Of a stretch of 9,744 bases of DNA, positions 1 through 6,183 are shown piece after piece. Position numbers and translations under genes: made by a program. The first letter of the stretch is position 1, and each line of letters opens with the position of its first letter. The notes below the pieces were generated by a model that did no database searches, was not told the origin of the DNA, and saw only the letters and a list, made by a program, of their open reading frames with translations. The DNA comes from Clostridiales bacterium UBA8960 (GTDB lineage Bacteria > Bacillota > Clostridia > Peptostreptococcales > Acidaminobacteraceae). Where the stretch lies: positions 1 to 9,744 of the forward strand of contig DMYC01000301.1 of NCBI GenBank assembly GCA_003482695.1. The letters are read 5' to 3'.

Positions 1-186
1 CAATAATATCCATCCTAGAATTGGGATCATGCCTAAAATAAAACTTCCCCCCCAACCGAAAATGAGTAGGAGCAAACCTTGATTCGCGTGGTACATGGCA
101 AATTCATCGTCTTTGCACACGATTAGTGGCAAGAAAAATAGCAGATAAGCAAGTGCGGCAATCGCTTTGTTAGGTTCTTCTTTCAT
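1..186 (-). CDS. DUF4870/Tic20-like small membrane protein, 3' end cut by window edge
   Basis: The first 62 residues of a minus-strand gene are present and the rest lies beyond position 1. The protein starts MKEEPNKAIAALAYLLFFLP, so a short charged tail is followed by a hydrophobic segment (about residues 8-23). A polar stretch with the motif YHANQG (residues 32-37) comes next, then a second hydrophobic stretch from about residue 38 to the edge. The 'aa-YL-hPLh ... F-hHA-QGl' pattern is what I know from the DUF4870/Tic20-like family, whose members are small multi-span membrane proteins of unclear function. The ATG is preceded by AAAGGAGGG at a normal distance, which fixes the start. A run of seven C (55-61 region of the plus strand) gives consecutive Trp-Gly-Gly codons in frame. 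It probably follows the GNAT gene in the same transcript. The family assignment is by eye from a fragment. Confidence 0.72.
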   Translation of the reverse strand, partial: MKEEPNKAIAALAYLLFFLPLIVCKDDEFAMYHANQGLLLLIFGWGGSFILGMIPILGWILL

Positions 187-197
187 GTTTTCCCTCC

Positions 198-267
198 TTT
201 CATAGTGATCAGGGGGTCTGACCCCTTGATCATTTCATGGTGATCAGGGGGTCGGACCCCTTGATCA
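198..267 (+). repeat. Tandem pair of 27-bp palindromic repeats (R1 at 206-232, R2 at 241-267)
   Basis: Two 35-bp units lie head to tail (198-232 and 233-267) and differ at only two positions (204/239 A to G, 219/254 T to G). Each unit begins TTTCAT and contains a 27-bp near-palindrome bounded by TGATCA on both sides, with a GGGGTC/GACCCC core. The stem is 13 bp with one G.T wobble and a one-base centre. The pair lies between the GNAT gene and the DUF4870-like gene. Judged by the T tail, the repeats run antisense to the minus-strand genes around them, and the T tails here are short (3-4 bases). Copies with the same architecture occur at 631-657 and 7331-7357. GGGGTCTGACCCC palindromes resemble REP-type intergenic repeats, but no REP-associated transposase is in this window. 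Confidence 0.9.
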
Positions 268-275
268 TTTTCTTA

Positions 276-563
276 TCATTCGCTTGTTTCCATAAGCACA
301 TCTTTATAAGCCTCATCACCGGTAAGAACTTTCACTGCGTATGAACATTCAGGTCTTATCTTTAGGTGGTTCCGTCTAGCGAACTCAACGACACTGTTTA
401 CAAGTTTTAGTGCAACCCCCTGCCCCTTCAACTTCTCAGACACAACTGTATGTTCAATGACGATACACGTGTCTCCATCGTAGTAATAAGTGATCTTTGC
501 AAGACGCTTTCCGTCTTCATCTTCCATGTAAAACATGTTTTCATTGTGTTTGATCTCAAACAT
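276..563 (-). CDS. Small GNAT-fold N-acetyltransferase-like protein (NATD1/YjdJ type)
   Basis: This 95-residue protein matches the short, single-domain branch of GNAT proteins (NATD1-like, Pfam Acetyltransf_CG). It opens with two beta-strand-like stretches (FEIKHNENMFYME and RLAKITYYY). 'CIVIEHTVVSEKLKGQGVA' (residues 33-51) is the usual beta-4/alpha-3 acetyl-CoA pyrophosphate-binding region, followed by an amphipathic helix (LKLVNSVVEFARRNHLK) and the family's 'P-C-Y' element (PECSYAVKVL, residues 71-80). Full-size GNATs are 140-180 residues, so the short length is normal for this branch and not a truncation. I chose the ATG at 563 because GGGAGG sits five bases upstream; an ATG further upstream at 614 lacks a site and adds non-family sequence. 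The acetyl acceptor is unknown. The downstream DUF4870-like gene is separated from it by the tandem repeats. Confidence 0.85.
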   Translation of the reverse strand: MFEIKHNENMFYMEDEDGKRLAKITYYYDGDTCIVIEHTVVSEKLKGQGVALKLVNSVVEFARRNHLKIRPECSYAVKVLTGDEAYKDVLMETSE

Positions 564-622
564 GGGGACCTCCCTGATAAAGTTTATGTTAAAACAATAC
601 CCTCTCCGATACATGTGAAAAC

Positions 623-657
623 AAAAAAAATGATCAAAGGGTCGGTCCCTCTGATCA
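623..657 (-). terminator. Palindromic repeat R3 acting as intrinsic terminator of the kinase-like gene
   Basis: Read on the minus strand, a 27-bp TGATCA-bounded hairpin begins eight bases after the kinase stop codon and is followed directly by eight T and then GTTTT. This is the layout of a rho-independent terminator. It is the third copy of the repeat family, diverged from R1/R2 but with a preserved outer stem. One pair changed from G-C to A-T on both sides, and one inner pair is an A-A mismatch. Its T tail is the longest of the four copies and it points away from the gene it would terminate. Confidence 0.75.
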
Positions 658-664
658 CTTGATT

Positions 665-1642
665 TTATCCAAACTCGTTTATGTTTTGAAACCGTTCCGC
701 CGGGTCAAAAGCCATACATTTCTTGATCGTGTTCAGCATTTTTTTTGATGACGGCCAATCTTCCGGATTCTGCTCAAAATATTCCAGCGCTTCTCTCGTC
801 GGAATTTGCTTAGTAACCACGAAAAACAGCGTTGCACCGAGCGCATAGATGTCGGTGCGTTCATCTGGAGGCAATAAACCAAAAAGTTCGGGTGCCGCAA
901 ACCCTTTAGATGCAAGGTAATAAGTGTTGTTCTTCATGTCCACTGTCTTGCGTTTTGTCGTATCTAGGTCCATCAAAGTAATTTTAGCATCTTTTGAAAT
1001 GATGATATTATCCGGCGTGATTTCTCTGTAAACAACCGCTGGTTTAAACTCATGCAAATACTGAAGTGCGGCTAAAAGCTGCTGAGTTATGGAAATCACG
1101 CTTTCTTCACCATATCGATCACTTTGATGAATGTAGTCAAATAGTATTTCACCGTGTGCATACGATTTGACGAGATAAAAGTGGGATGGCGTCTCAAATT
1201 TTTGGAAAATCCTCTCGATGTTCGGGTGATTGATTTGCATCAACTCTTCCAAATCATGCGAAATATATTTTTCCTTTTCAATGATTTTCAATGTATGGGA
1301 TTCATTGTTATCGCGTGAAACCATCCGAAATAGAATCGAGTTTTGACTCGCTCGAATCGTGTCGGCGAATTTGAACTTGTTAAAAATTTTATATCTAAAA
1401 GGTGCACTTAAAAAATCCAAATTGATGATGTTGTACACTTCGTCGGGTAAATTTGAAGCATACAGTTGCTTTAACCACTCCGTCTCAAACTCAGCGTTCT
1501 TTTTCTTGAACTGAAAGTAGGCAGTCGGAATCGCGATCATAAGCAGCACAAATAAAAGCAAGAACAAGCCGTGTCCAGAATTAAGGAACTGCTTCGCGCG
1601 CTCTGTAATTATTAAGTTTGCAGTGAACTGAAACATCGTCAT
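665..1642 (-). CDS. Membrane-anchored Ser/Thr protein kinase-like protein with altered catalytic loop
   Basis: Residue numbers here count from the upstream ATG at 1648. Residues 28-45 form one membrane span (LFLLLFVLLMIAIPTAY), with a short N-terminal tail and a KKK patch after it, so the kinase domain should be cytoplasmic. Residues about 95-327 follow the Hanks-kinase order: a degenerate Gly-loop (IRASQNSILF), ATP-anchoring K121 (TLKII), catalytic loop YREITPDN (207-214), DLD in place of DFG (227-229), APE (252-254), D266 of helix F, and R319 near the end. Lys and the metal-binding N214 and D227 are kept, but the catalytic Asp is Glu209 and the loop Lys is Thr211. It therefore may be weak, unusual or a pseudokinase. 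No PASTA repeats and no PP2C phosphatase gene are visible nearby. For the start, GAGGG abuts the ATG at 1648 but is six bases from the ATG at 1642, so 1642 is preferred (325 residues). Confidence 0.85.
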   Translation of the reverse strand: MTMFQFTANLIITERAKQFLNSGHGLFLLLFVLLMIAIPTAYFQFKKKNAEFETEWLKQLYASNLPDEVYNIINLDFLSAPFRYKIFNKFKFADTIRASQNSILFRMVSRDNNESHTLKIIEKEKYISHDLEELMQINHPNIERIFQKFETPSHFYLVKSYAHGEILFDYIHQSDRYGEESVISITQQLLAALQYLHEFKPAVVYREITPDNIIISKDAKITLMDLDTTKRKTVDMKNNTYYLASKGFAAPELFGLLPPDERTDIYALGATLFFVVTKQIPTREALEYFEQNPEDWPSSKKMLNTIKKCMAFDPAERFQNINEFG

Positions 1643-1675
1643 AACCATCCCTCAATCTAGTGAATTCACTTTATC

Positions 1676-1684
1676 ACTATACCA
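1676..1684 (-). promoter_or_regulatory. Extended -10 promoter for the kinase-like gene
   Basis: On the minus strand the sequence reads TGGTATAGT: a TATAGT -10 hexamer with the TGn extension. The match at the expected -35 distance is poor, as is common for extended -10 promoters. It lies 34 bases upstream of the preferred kinase start and faces away from the cyclase promoter. Confidence 0.45.
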
Positions 1685-1712
1685 TATTTTACACCCGTTT
1701 GCCTCAAAATTT

Positions 1713-1721
1713 TGTTATAGT
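1713..1721 (+). promoter_or_regulatory. Extended -10 promoter for the cyclase-family gene
   Basis: The plus strand reads TGTTATAGT, again TATAGT with a TGn extension, 33 bases before the GTG start of the cyclase gene. No good -35 is present. Together with the minus-strand element at 1676-1684 it makes a divergent promoter pair whose -10 boxes are about 34 bases apart. Confidence 0.45.
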
Positions 1722-1754
1722 GGAAGTAACCAATACTGACTATGGAGGTATATT

Positions 1755-2402
1755 GTGAAACTTATCGACTTGACCCATACGATTTCCGAAGACATGCCTG
1801 TTTATCCAGGCACAGAAAGTCCTTCACTCAGAACGACGAATACTTATGAAAAAGACGGATTTAAAGAAACGTTATTGAACATGTACTCACATACAGGCAC
1901 TCATATGGATGCACCGTCTCACATTTTTGGCCACAAAAGCACACTTGACGCACAACACATCTCTCAGTTTGCAGGAGTGGCGCTTGTTGTGGATTGTAGG
2001 CATCTCAATGAAGGCGATACCATAGAGATGTCTTGCATCGACTCCGTTCGTAGCATGGCAGATCAAGCTGAGTTTATTTTGTTTAACACAGGCTGGGATA
2101 AACATTGGGGAACGCCTCAATATTTTGGAGATTACCCATGCATAAGCCATGAAGTTGCGCACTACCTGATTGAGTCCGGCAAAAAAGGCATCGGTCTAGA
2201 CACGATTGGACTCGATCCAATATCTGACCCAAACTTGACGCTACATCGCAAAGTCTTGTCTGGTGACGATTTTGTGATTATCGAAAATCTTACACACCTC
2301 GATCAAGTGGGCTTTCAACTGTTCGAGTTATATGCACTGCCTATGAAATATAAAAACTCGGATGGGGCACCCATCCGAGCTGTCGCTAGAATAATCGAAT
2401 AG
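1755..2402 (+). CDS. Cyclase family protein (kynurenine formamidase-like metal hydrolase)
   Basis: This 215-residue protein has the signature of the cyclase/kynurenine formamidase family (PF04199): H46-x-G-T-H50-x-D52-x-P-x-H56 in 'YSHTGTHMDAPSH', the divalent-metal site. The opening 'IDLTHTISEDMPVYPGT' and the ending 'ALPMKYKNSDGAPIRAVARIIE' are also typical, and the length is normal and complete. Members hydrolyse N-formylkynurenine or other amides, isatin or cyclic substrates. No tryptophan-degradation genes are adjacent, so the substrate cannot be named. The GTG start is set by GGAGG six bases upstream (1744-1748), and the first residues fit the family start. The gene appears to stand alone. 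Its last 50 bases carry a perfect hairpin that probably serves the opposite strand (see the terminator at 2349-2379). Confidence 0.88.
   Translation: MKLIDLTHTISEDMPVYPGTESPSLRTTNTYEKDGFKETLLNMYSHTGTHMDAPSHIFGHKSTLDAQHISQFAGVALVVDCRHLNEGDTIEMSCIDSVRSMADQAEFILFNTGWDKHWGTPQYFGDYPCISHEVAHYLIESGKKGIGLDTIGLDPISDPNLTLHRKVLSGDDFVIIENLTHLDQVGFQLFELYALPMKYKNSDGAPIRAVARIIE
2349..2379 (-). terminator. Intrinsic terminator of the minus-strand operon, inside the cyclase CDS
   Basis: A perfect 10-bp inverted repeat (2357-2366 CTCGGATGGG paired with 2370-2379) encloses a three-base loop. Reading the minus strand, the hairpin is followed at once by TTTTTATATTT. It begins 44 bases after the MATE stop codon, so it has the position, stem and U tract expected for terminating the convergent operon. 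On the plus strand no T tract follows the hairpin, so it would not obviously terminate the cyclase transcript. Confidence 0.8.
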
Positions 2403-2423
2403 TACGACTTCTACCAGATCGAT

Positions 2424-3761
2424 TTATATTTTCTTATGTTGCCATTTTCCTTTCCCAAACCAAACGGCCATAACGAAAGCTTCTGCGATAACAGAGAGAC
2501 AAATCGCGAGCCATACGCCGTTTGGACCCATATCCCATCTTGTGGTTAAGAAATAGGCAAGTGGTATCTTTATGACCCAGTTCCCCACGAGGGAAGCGAG
2601 CATCGGCGGAAATGTGTCCCCCGCCCCTGAAAATGCAGCGCCAAAGACTGTGGTCAAAATCGCAAAAAGGACACCTGTATAAGTGATTCTAAGGTAGTTT
2701 ACACCGATTGAAACAACTTCAGCATCTTGGACAAACACGCCGATTAGGATATGTGGAAACAGATAAAACGGTATCGCAAAGATGAGCATATTGAGCGCTG
2801 CTAGAAACAGTCCCTGTCGCACAAGGACTTTTGCGCCCTCAAAATCTGACTTCCCAAGGCTTTGTCCAACCATAACAGACATCGCTGTTCCAAGTCCTGC
2901 TAAAAAAATGAAAACAAAGTTGAACATGCGTCCGCCGACTCCAAAAGCGGCTCCAGCGGCTACCCCTTGTGCAAGTACCAACCTGTACATGATCAGCCCA
3001 GTAAAAGGTCGTGTAATCATCTGCATGACAGCAAAGCCGCCGATTCTTAAAATGCGTTTAACGGTTTCCAGATGCAATGTAACATTTTCTATTGCAAGCT
3101 TAAAGCTAGATTCGTAAATGTTTCTTAAAACCAATCCTGTCATGAGTGAAAATGCAACAATTTCAGACGTAACAGTCGCATACGCTGCGCCCTCTATCCC
3201 CCAGTGGAAGATATAGATAAACACATAATCAAGAACGATGTTTACGATGTTCGCAAAGATAAAAATCTTCACAGGATTTTTTGTGTCCCCTGTTGCTTGG
3301 ACAATGGCACGTGAGGTTGCATTATAAAAGAAAAACGGGATGCCGATTAAACCGATTCCCACGTAGGCCTTTGATAATCTGAGTACCGTTGCATCCGCAT
3401 CGCCAAAGATCCAAAGGAGCTGTTCAAGGCCGAGTATACTGATCAAAGTCACGACTGCACCAATTATAAGTGAAAGCGTCAGTCCACATGAAGAGATTTT
3501 TCGGATGGACTGGTGGTCATTGGCACCCGTATACCTTGCCACTAGAGCGACGACACCTGCGGAAACGAGTGCTGGCAAAACCTGTATGACGCCCAATAAG
3601 GATGTGCCTGTTCCAGCAGCCGCCGCTTCGGTGCTACCGAGTCGTGCGATAAACCACATGTCCGTTAGGACTAAGACTGTATGAAGTGCCTGGCCAACCA
3701 TGACTGGCCATGCAAGTGTCCATATTTTTCGGATGGCTTGATGATTCAGTGATTTATTCAT
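2424..3761 (-). CDS. MATE family efflux transporter
   Basis: The 445-residue length is full for the MATE family of 12-span antiporters that export cationic drugs or metabolites using a Na+ or H+ gradient. Recognisable elements are the first helix 'IWTLAWPVMVGQALHTVLVL' followed by TDMWFIARLG, the polar loop 'VARYTGANDHQSIRK', 'QATGDTKNPVKI' ahead of helix 5, 'GIEGAAYATVTSE', and the second-half counterpart 'FSGAGDTFPPML'. The two halves show the internal repeat expected of the fold. It is the last gene of the minus-strand operon: the upstream P-loop kinase ends six bases before its ATG, and its weak site (GGTGA) overlaps that stop codon, so translation is probably coupled. The substrate cannot be read from the sequence. 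The nearest terminator lies 44 bases past its stop. Confidence 0.92.
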   Translation of the reverse strand: MNKSLNHQAIRKIWTLAWPVMVGQALHTVLVLTDMWFIARLGSTEAAAAGTGTSLLGVIQVLPALVSAGVVALVARYTGANDHQSIRKISSCGLTLSLIIGAVVTLISILGLEQLLWIFGDADATVLRLSKAYVGIGLIGIPFFFYNATSRAIVQATGDTKNPVKIFIFANIVNIVLDYVFIYIFHWGIEGAAYATVTSEIVAFSLMTGLVLRNIYESSFKLAIENVTLHLETVKRILRIGGFAVMQMITRPFTGLIMYRLVLAQGVAAGAAFGVGGRMFNFVFIFLAGLGTAMSVMVGQSLGKSDFEGAKVLVRQGLFLAALNMLIFAIPFYLFPHILIGVFVQDAEVVSIGVNYLRITYTGVLFAILTTVFGAAFSGAGDTFPPMLASLVGNWVIKIPLAYFLTTRWDMGPNGVWLAICLSVIAEAFVMAVWFGKGKWQHKKI

Positions 3762-3767
3762 CGTTCG

Positions 3768-4397
3768 TCACCAAGCTTTCGATGTGTCAATTAACACGTT
3801 GCAAATAGCGTCCGGTTTACAGTTTGAAATGTAAAATTCCTCAAGTGGAATCCATCTGAGTTCAAACTCATATAGCTTTTTTTCGCCGTTGCGTTCCAAG
3901 ATTCGGGATTTTTGGCATTCGGGCGTGTGTGTCACAAATAACTTGAAATCATAGTGTTCACGAATGAGTGGATGAAGTGCATAGGCGCCTTCTACGATGA
4001 CGATTGATTTTGGATCATATGTGCCAAGGGTTTTAAGCGATTGGGTTGAACAGTCGTAAGTCTGATAGATGACCGGTTCACCTGCTCGCACCGGTGCGAT
4101 GACTTCTTCAAGAAAACGTTCGTAATGCACATTTCCCCCTGGCTGCGACATTCTTTCTCGCGTGCGCATATCGAGGGGCAAATAGAAATCATCCATATGA
4201 AAACAATTCGCATGGTAGTGAGCGACTAGCATTTTGCTGAGTGTGGTTTTTCCGCTTCCACAACGTCCGTCAATCCCTATGATGAACGTCCGTTTGGCAC
4301 TTTTGTTTTCTTTTACAAATAAATCAATTTGGGCGATGATTTCATCTATTATCGCCTGCTTTGTATTTTCCATAAGTATGATGGGTGTATCAATCAC
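3768..4397 (-). CDS. Uridine kinase-like P-loop nucleoside/small-molecule kinase
   Basis: This 209-residue protein carries a Walker A motif G44-RCGSG-K50-T51 inside 'IIGIDGRCGSGKTTLS', then HMDDFYLP (68-74), where the Asp pair and aromatic match the substrate/Mg site of uridine kinases. 'VIVEGAYALH' (134-142) matches the 'lhEGlhal' strand of that family. An R-rich lid (KSRILERNGEKK, 163-174) follows. The family transfers phosphate from NTP to uridine/cytidine, but relatives act on other small molecules and this one is a diverged short member. I therefore do not assign a udk symbol. The start is GTG at 4397, with AGGAG seven bases upstream; an internal ATG (residue 9) has no comparable site. 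It lies 21 bases after the ChrA-like gene and six bases before the MATE gene, in the same operon. Confidence 0.85.
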   Translation of the reverse strand: MIDTPIILMENTKQAIIDEIIAQIDLFVKENKSAKRTFIIGIDGRCGSGKTTLSKMLVAHYHANCFHMDDFYLPLDMRTRERMSQPGGNVHYERFLEEVIAPVRAGEPVIYQTYDCSTQSLKTLGTYDPKSIVIVEGAYALHPLIREHYDFKLFVTHTPECQKSRILERNGEKKLYEFELRWIPLEEFYISNCKPDAICNVLIDTSKAW

Positions 4398-4418
4398 TGC
4401 ACATCTCCTTCCGACTCG

Positions 4419-4988
4419 TTAATGTCCCATGCCTAATATGATGCCAACTATCGCGGAAATAGCGATATAATTGATCGGATGGCGCTTAAAACGTATAATT
4501 AAAAAGTATATTATGCCAAAATACGCAAGTTTTGTGACGTCGATGACTTCAAGGATCCTGCTAAAGTTTGTCCAAGCTTCTAAATTGAAAACGGCCAATC
4601 TTATAATATCAAAACACGCTACCGCAATAAGCCCCGTCACCGCAGGTCTTAGTCCATAAAATGCCTGCTGAAGCGTTTCACTATGGCTGAACTTTTCCAT
4701 ATAACCCGACACGATCGTCACGATAATAATTGATGGAAGCACCATGCCCATCGTCGCGATGATGCCACCTAGCATCCCAGCGATATGATAGCCTGCGTAA
4801 GTGGCCATATTTATGCCGATTGGTCCAGGCGTTGATTCAGAAATTGCCACCATATCCGTGATAAATGCAATCGAATACCATCCTGAAGTTTCCGAAAGAT
4901 GCCTTAAAAACGGGATTGTCGCCATGCCGCCTCCTATGGCGAACAGGCCAATCTTAAAAAACTCGAAAAATAAGCTGAAATAAATCAT
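4419..4988 (-). CDS. Chromate transporter, second half-size ChrA subunit
   Basis: This 189-residue membrane protein is one half of a split CHR-family transporter. It has the amino-terminal 'FFKIGLFAIGGGMATIPFL' element (residues 10-28) and the second conserved element ESTPGPIGIN (51-60), followed by hydrophobic segments at about 65-95, 115-130, 150-165 and 172-188. Long ChrA proteins contain two such domains fused; short ones work as gene pairs, and the paired gene is directly upstream. The start ATG overlaps the upstream stop codon by four bases (ATGA), and AGGAG lies eight bases before it. This implies coupled translation and equal amounts of the two halves. CHR proteins export chromate in exchange for sulfate in characterised cases; here the substrate is inferred from family only. 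Confidence 0.9.
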   Translation of the reverse strand: MIYFSLFFEFFKIGLFAIGGGMATIPFLRHLSETSGWYSIAFITDMVAISESTPGPIGINMATYAGYHIAGMLGGIIATMGMVLPSIIIVTIVSGYMEKFSHSETLQQAFYGLRPAVTGLIAVACFDIIRLAVFNLEAWTNFSRILEVIDVTKLAYFGIIYFLIIRFKRHPINYIAISAIVGIILGMGH

Positions 4989-5530
4989 CGGCTTTTCTCC
5001 TTTCGCGTTTTTTTAATGACGATGCCCAGTATGGCTGACGATAAGATCAAAATAATCGGCGATAAGCTAAACACAGCCATGCCGATAAAAACGACAGCGA
5101 ATATCATAAGGCCTAATTTATCGATAACCGCTTTTTTCCAGAGTGTCGTCACAGCATCTAGGATAAGCGCCGCAACACATACAGCCACTCCTGCGAAAGC
5201 ATTTCTCACGATAGGCAGAGTGTGAAAATTGCTAAGCATCGCAGCAATAATCGTAATAATCACTAGGCAAGGACCCACGATTCCAAGTGCACCTGCCACC
5301 CCTCCGAGTATCCCCTTCCTCTCCTTGCCGATGAAAATGGAGACATTGACGGCAATAATCCCTGGCAACCCTTGACTGACCGCATAGTAATCGATGATGC
5401 GTTCATGTGTCATCCATGCCCTTTTATCCACAATCTCCCTTTGAAGTATTGGAAGCATGGCATAACCGCCACCGAATGTCACCGCACTCATTTTAAAGAA
5501 TATCCAAAATATTTCTATAAGCTCTCTCAT
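4985..5530 (-). CDS. Chromate transporter, first half-size ChrA subunit
   Basis: This 181-residue partner of the gene just described has the CHR signature 'FFKMSAVTFGGGYAMLPILQ' (residues 11-30) and QGLPGIIAVN (53-62), then about four to five hydrophobic segments and a basic tail ending KKTRKEKSR. The basic end versus the partner's neutral end is compatible with the opposite membrane topologies proposed for short CHR pairs, though I infer this from charge only. The start is ATG at 5530 with AAGGGG six bases upstream. It begins 32 bases after the NUDIX gene and ends by overlapping the next start (ATGA). No ChrB-type regulator is in this window. Confidence 0.9.
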   Translation of the reverse strand: MRELIEIFWIFFKMSAVTFGGGYAMLPILQREIVDKRAWMTHERIIDYYAVSQGLPGIIAVNVSIFIGKERKGILGGVAGALGIVGPCLVIITIIAAMLSNFHTLPIVRNAFAGVAVCVAALILDAVTTLWKKAVIDKLGLMIFAVVFIGMAVFSLSPIILILSSAILGIVIKKTRKEKSR

Positions 5531-5562
5531 TTATATCCCCTTATTCATGCACCTTTTTTGTT

Positions 5563-6081
5563 TCATTTCCGAATAGCACCCGTCGCATCTCTCATATCAA
5601 ACAGAAGCTGAATCAAGTGTTTATGATCAGGGATGAAATCCCCGGTATCAATCATCTCAAGGATCTCCTCACATGTCGCCCATCTGACCTCTTTCACTTC
5701 TTCTTGTTGCAAAGTAAACGACTCAACTGGCGCATCCACTCTAATCACATAATAATCATCAAAACCAAAACTGAAATTCACCGTTAGTGCTGGTCTGACC
5801 GATTCAAACGGGTAAGAAAATCCGATTTCCTCCTTCGTTTCTCTCTCTGCTGCATCCACACTCGTCTCGCCGACCAATGCACTTCCCCCAACAGAAACAT
5901 CCCACATACCCGGCCACCCTTCCTTAAATGGTTGCCTTTGCTGAATCAGCATCTCATCGTTACTATTAAAAAGACAAACATGCACGACCATGTGAAAATC
6001 GCCTTCACTTATTTGGCTTCCGCGAACCATGGTGCGCCCTTTTTTCTGTCTATTTTTATCATATACTTCCCAAAGTTCCAT
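5563..6081 (-). CDS. NUDIX hydrolase (YfcD/Idi-like subgroup)
   Basis: A complete Nudix box is visible, numbering from the ATG at 6081: G66-x5-E72-x7-R80-E81-x2-E84-E85-x-G87-F88 in 'GGSALVGETSVDAAERETKEEIGF'. These are the Mg2+-binding glutamates that cleave nucleoside diphosphate-linked substrates. The opening 'MELWEVYDKNRQKKGRTMVRG' and 'GWPGMWDVSVGG' are characteristic of the YfcD / isopentenyl-diphosphate-isomerase-like subgroup, whose substrates are mostly unknown. Two starts compete. ATG at 6096 has GAGG four bases before it; ATG at 6081 has AAGGGG six bases before it and matches where family members begin, so I prefer 6081 (172 residues). It is the first gene of the operon continuing to the chromate transporter pair. 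Confidence 0.88.
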   Translation of the reverse strand: MELWEVYDKNRQKKGRTMVRGSQISEGDFHMVVHVCLFNSNDEMLIQQRQPFKEGWPGMWDVSVGGSALVGETSVDAAERETKEEIGFSYPFESVRPALTVNFSFGFDDYYVIRVDAPVESFTLQQEEVKEVRWATCEEILEMIDTGDFIPDHKHLIQLLFDMRDATGAIRK

Positions 6082-6109
6082 ATGCCACCCCTTCATTTTT
6101 CCTCTAAAT

Positions 6110-6139
6110 AGTTTACCATGAATAAGTGGGGTCTGTCAC
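6110..6139 (-). promoter_or_regulatory. Promoter of the NUDIX-chrA-kinase-MATE operon
   Basis: On the minus strand GTGACA (6139-6134, five of six matches to TTGACA) is followed after 18 bases by TAAACT (6115-6110), with TGG just before it as an extended -10. The start codon lies 29 bases past the -10. The -35 segment is the same stretch used by the facing plus-strand promoter. Confidence 0.5.
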
Positions 6140-6162
6140 TTTCATGTCTTTTGTTTTATAAT
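6133..6162 (+). promoter_or_regulatory. Promoter of the zinc-ribbon/ridA pair
   Basis: The plus strand carries a consensus TATAAT -10 (6157-6162) 18 bases after CTGTCA (6133-6138), a four-of-six -35. The predicted start of transcription falls around 6168-6170, at the edge of the AGGAGG ribosome site (6169-6174), so the untranslated leader would be only about 15 bases. Confidence 0.5.
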
Positions 6163-6183
6163 GGTTTTAGGAGGAATTTTATT

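Noticed and set aside
198..267. CRISPR array or operator pair.
   Set aside because: Only two units, eight bases between the palindromes and no spacer-sized unique sequence; the conserved G.T wobble fits an RNA hairpin better than a symmetric operator.
450..662. Plus-strand open frame crossing the GNAT gene start and repeat R3.
   Set aside because: It reads through a palindromic repeat and the antisense of a recognisable gene, with no ribosome site.
2782..3117. Plus-strand open frame opposite the MATE gene.
   Set aside because: The MATE reading is strongly supported by family motifs; this frame gives a low-complexity Pro/Ala/Thr/Lys product and no ribosome site.
5531..5562. Run of A/T between the NUDIX and ChrA genes as a terminator.
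   Set aside because: No inverted repeat precedes the run, and spacing and strand fit a continuous operon.
6126..6139. GTGGGGTCTGTCAC as a fifth copy of the 27-bp repeat.
   Set aside because: It shares only the core bases; there are no TGATCA arms and the stem is weak. Kept only as a possible remnant in the shared-promoter note.
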